From DAOTWY01 sp003696565 (lineage in GTDB: Bacteria > Chloroflexota > Anaerolineae > Aggregatilineales > Phototrophicaceae), in contig DAOTWY010000055.1 of assembly GCA_034435635.1 (NCBI GenBank), forward strand, positions 3,550 to 67,549: DNA of 64,000 nt, given 5' to 3'. Positions 62,901-64,000 of this stretch are shown one piece after another. Made by a program: the position numbers and the translations under genes. The notes beneath the pieces were generated by a model. It made no database searches, was not told the DNA's origin, and saw only the letters and a program-made list of their open reading frames with translations. How positions within the stretch are numbered: the stretch's first letter is position 1; every line of letters starts with the position of its first letter.

Positions 62901-64000
62901 TACACCGATCGCACCCATCGCAAATGGTACGGCAATTGCACCATTACCAAAAATCTGAGAAATTAATGTGTTGATGGTGCCGGTTAATGTGCCTTGTTGA
63001 TTGGATAAACTGCTGAAGAACAACACCAACGCAGTGACAACTAAAGCAACCCCCAAAATATCCAGTTTATCATCTAGGGATAACCCTTCTCCTTCTTTGA
63101 GATGAGGGGTTTTCTTTGCACGTTCTGCACGGGTTTTACTCGTAGCTTTTTTGGATCGACTCTCTTTTAAGCGATGCCCAAAGGGCAACCTTTCACTTAT
63201 CCGGGTGAATAAGCTAGGCGTTTCTGTTTTTGCCGTTGCATCTTTTTTATCCGTATTCGTTTTGGATGATTTGCCACCGATTCGAGAAGTCTTACCTTTA
63301 CTAGAATCTGCTCCGAAAGCGGATTGTTTCTTATCGTCAGCACTGCTTGTTGATGCAGATGCATCTGCATCTTTCTTCCTGCCAAAGCCTGGGATGCGTG
63401 CGGCAAGTCCACCAAAACGCCCACCGGACGATGCTTTGTCTTCGGATTTTTTATCAGCTTGTTTACCTTTATCATCGGGCTGGGAATCATCTTTTTTGCC
63501 ACGATTCAAAAATCTCCCAAGGCGTGAACCAGATGATGATTTATCATCGGCTTTTTTATCAGTATCACTGCTGCTACTTGAAGAGAAACTGGAGTCACTT
63601 TTTTTATCGTTGCCGCTGCTGCTAGTGCCGTAGCGTGATCCACTGGATGGTGATGAACCGCCACCGTAGCGAGAGGAACTGGAGTCATCTTTTTTATTTT
63701 TATCATCGGGCTGTGAATCGTCTTTTTTGCCACGATTAAAAAATCCACCAAAGCGTGAACCAAATGATGATTTATCATCGGTTTTTTTATCAGCATTACT
63801 GCTGCTACTTGAAGAGGAACGGGAGTCACTTTTTTTGTCATCGTCGCTGCTGCCACTGCCGAAGCGTGATCCGCTGGATGGTGATGAACCGCTGCCACTG
63901 CCGAAGCGTGATCCGCCGGAAGATGATGAGCCGCTGCCAAACCGTGATGATGATCCACCGAAGCGAGATGAGCCGGAGTCGTCTTTTTTATCATCGTCGC
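59901..64000 (-). CDS. ftsK: FtsK/SpoIIIE-type DNA translocase with a long repetitive N-terminal extension (5' end beyond window)
   Basis: At least 1365 residues, open at the right edge; the TTG at 63509 is not needed as a start since the frame continues upstream without a stop. The N-terminal extension is low-complexity (Ser, Gly, Asp, Lys) with repeated SRFGG/SRYG patches and 77-residue repeats. Four membrane helices follow (around the residues encoded 63060-62550), a proline-rich linker, the RecA-like motor with Walker A AGTTGSGKSVCVNA and Walker B IVVIIDELADLMM, and a C-terminal winged-helix gamma domain (KASVSLLQRRLRIGYTRAARLIDVMEAEGVVG) that reads KOPS-like sites. It moves DNA during division. 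Confidence 0.97.
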   Translation of the reverse strand, partial: DDDKKDDSGSSRFGGSSSRFGSGSSSSGGSRFGSGSGSSPSSGSRFGSGSSDDDKKSDSRSSSSSSSNADKKTDDKSSFGSRFGGFFNRGKKDDSQPDDKNKKDDSSSSRYGGGSSPSSGSRYGTSSSGNDKKSDSSFSSSSSSDTDKKADDKSSSGSRLGRFLNRGKKDDSQPDDKGKQADKKSEDKASSGGRFGGLAARIPGFGRKKDADASASTSSADDKKQSAFGADSSKGKTSRIGGKSSKTNTDKKDATAKTETPSLFTRISERLPFGHRLKESRSKKATSKTRAERAKKTPHLKEGEGLSLDDKLDILGVALVVTALVLFFSSLSNQQGTLTGTINTLISQIFGNGAIAVPFAMGAIGVWLIIRHFGDEAPEIDPVRIAGLVMLYIGILMVFMIIETFIDSIYTLANAETFPIIVRNHTIQNGWGGGWIGGELYILLVTMLGEIPAFFAVFGWIIVSVMLATRTTAAELAVFVISAWRSFQIAVQRRAQARRVERMKQLEARNQQQAAEVHISKPEPGSLPAGSQSALPQGEVPIEQRGILIRRGGEAQPIQNAPAASAPPPPTQLPEREAQSRGGLLSSFTSRLKNAVPFSGSKSNEQAITAQPEPELEIVKPQEKIISSPPPPTTMPTPAKEQSTTAVPANPAQPAAASVGGRSPFARPDGAESSLLKPRPFTSPAFTPKSDEDDDQETTTAPDDLLARDFPQSAERAARLDQLRSGLTRPTIDDEDDEEDDDLMDDEALAAAVQPAAFSPFNKPERDAAGTPSHSQGFTLPTSKAGTPPKPQDDSSAVPKPVEPQNRPMPKVVASAEPAPAINPGQKRTEQPAKVSATPMRGANKQWRLPDYRTLLAPGSEGDFDRNQLVQRARIIEETLKSFGAPGKVVEINTGPVITQFGVEPDYLEGRSGKKSRVKVSAIAQLDKDLQLALGAKSIRVEAPVPGKGFVGIEVPNEEASLVSLRDVMESPQFNKIAEKSMLAICLGQSVDGTPVAADLAQMPHLLVAGTTGSGKSVCVNAIIASLLIRNTPDQVKFIMVDPKRVELTGYNGIPHLVAPVVVELERIVGVLKWVTREMDERYKKFSEAGARNITDYNEHRPETTPPMPYIVVIIDELADLMMLAPDETERVITRIAALARATGIHLVIATQRPSVDVVTGLIKANFPARIAFAVAGGVDSRVILDQPGAERLLGKGDMLYMSGDSPAPQRLQGVFVSDMEINNICRYWRSQGVATEQKPITALVMDNSNESTASIIPKGDRFMASPPPSTQKAFWDETSPANPDNHSAGYGSTSVDEAGHEDELYAEAVELVRRLNKASVSLLQRRLRIGYTRAARLIDVMEAEGVVGPPTEGSKPREVLPYKK
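63471..63893 (-). repeat. Tandem 231-bp repeat in the ftsK 5' region
   Basis: The segment 63471-63662 is repeated at 63702-63893 with 231-base spacing (77 codons, frame kept). Matching landmarks include a CGATT-AAAAATC block (63502, 63733) and an ATGATGATTTATCATCGG block (63533, 63764). The encoded unit has DDSQPDDK, SRLG or SRFGG and Ser-rich stretches. The copies drift apart near their left-end parts, and a possible third copy begins at the window edge. Confidence 0.85.

Noticed and set aside
63506..63994. 162-residue histidine-rich minus-strand ORF near the right edge
   Set aside because: It is another frame of the ftsK repeat region; the frame joined to the FtsK domains is open and better supported.
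1..64000. CRISPR arrays, insertion sequences, integrases and prophage genes
   Set aside because: No regularly spaced direct repeats, no transposase-like ORFs and no terminal inverted repeats with duplications were seen, so the window reads as core chromosome.

Overview
The window is a compact, gene-dense bacterial chromosome segment with no rRNA, tRNA, CRISPR array or insertion sequence that I can find. It most likely comes from a member of the Chloroflexota, probably Anaerolineae-like. That is an inference from the mix of families: threonine/proline-rich TPTPTP linkers in lipoproteins and TolB-like propellers, YfhO-like and GT-C membrane glycosyltransferases, an F420-type luciferase-like oxidoreductase, an AglEFG-like sugar importer with trehalose synthase, standalone PspC, FHA and Clp-N proteins, and a cysteine-free S4. 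No 16S gene is present to prove it.

Layout. 1-7.1 kb (mostly minus strand): the 5' part of tsaD, an orphan class I terpene synthase, a PspC protein, a methyltransferase/YfhO pair, an unknown cysteine-containing protein and a membrane-anchored chemoreceptor-like protein. 7.2-20.9 kb: lipoproteins, a GT9 glycosyltransferase, an LLM oxidoreductase, an SDR, DUF1499, a recD2-membrane-SAF operon, YceI, FHA, a Clp-N-only protein, a duplicated secreted protein and an SDR-type threonine dehydrogenase. 20.9-27.4 kb (minus): a secreted esterase coupled to a thioredoxin-NHL protein, then three tandem TPR-like paralogues, two with beta-propellers. 27.5-38.8 kb: zinc alcohol dehydrogenase, DUF1269, sbcD without sbcC, cysteine synthase preceded by a strongly folded leader, a GT-C membrane protein, pcm, a methyltransferase, threonine dehydratase, a hotdog thioesterase and proline dehydrogenase with a repeated operator-like array. 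38.9-46.1 kb (minus): lactate permease, trehalose synthase, and two permeases plus a binding protein of an alpha-glucoside-type ABC importer under a TTGACA promoter with operator-like repeats. 46.2-59.8 kb: an M50 protease, a lipoprotein whose start lies deep inside the upstream membrane gene, an acyl-CoA-synthetase-like enzyme, a trypsin-fold protease with a distinctive N-terminal domain, a pectinacetylesterase-like protein, an ABC-2-like membrane protein, an SH3/CARDB protein, a standalone copy of the protease N-terminal domain, HEAT and Dabb proteins, dnaN, rpsD and OsmC. 59.9-64 kb: ftsK, running off the right edge and carrying a long repetitive N-terminal extension.

How it fits together. 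The clearest functional unit is carbohydrate uptake plus TreS (alpha-glucoside/trehalose import and maltose-trehalose interconversion), with its ATPase not encoded here. Amino-acid catabolism is represented by threonine dehydrogenase, threonine dehydratase and proline dehydrogenase. Much of the rest is cell-envelope or housekeeping.

Most noteworthy: the protease and its detached N-terminal domain about 3.6 kb away; the orphan terpene synthase with all metal-binding motifs; the folded RNA ahead of cysteine synthase; the 239-bp same-strand gene overlap; the spaced operator repeats; the Clp-N protein with no ATPase; and the 77-residue repeats in FtsK. No single large undescribed system is evident. 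Start sites were re-chosen from visible ribosome-binding sites, and several genes probably start with GTG or TTG.
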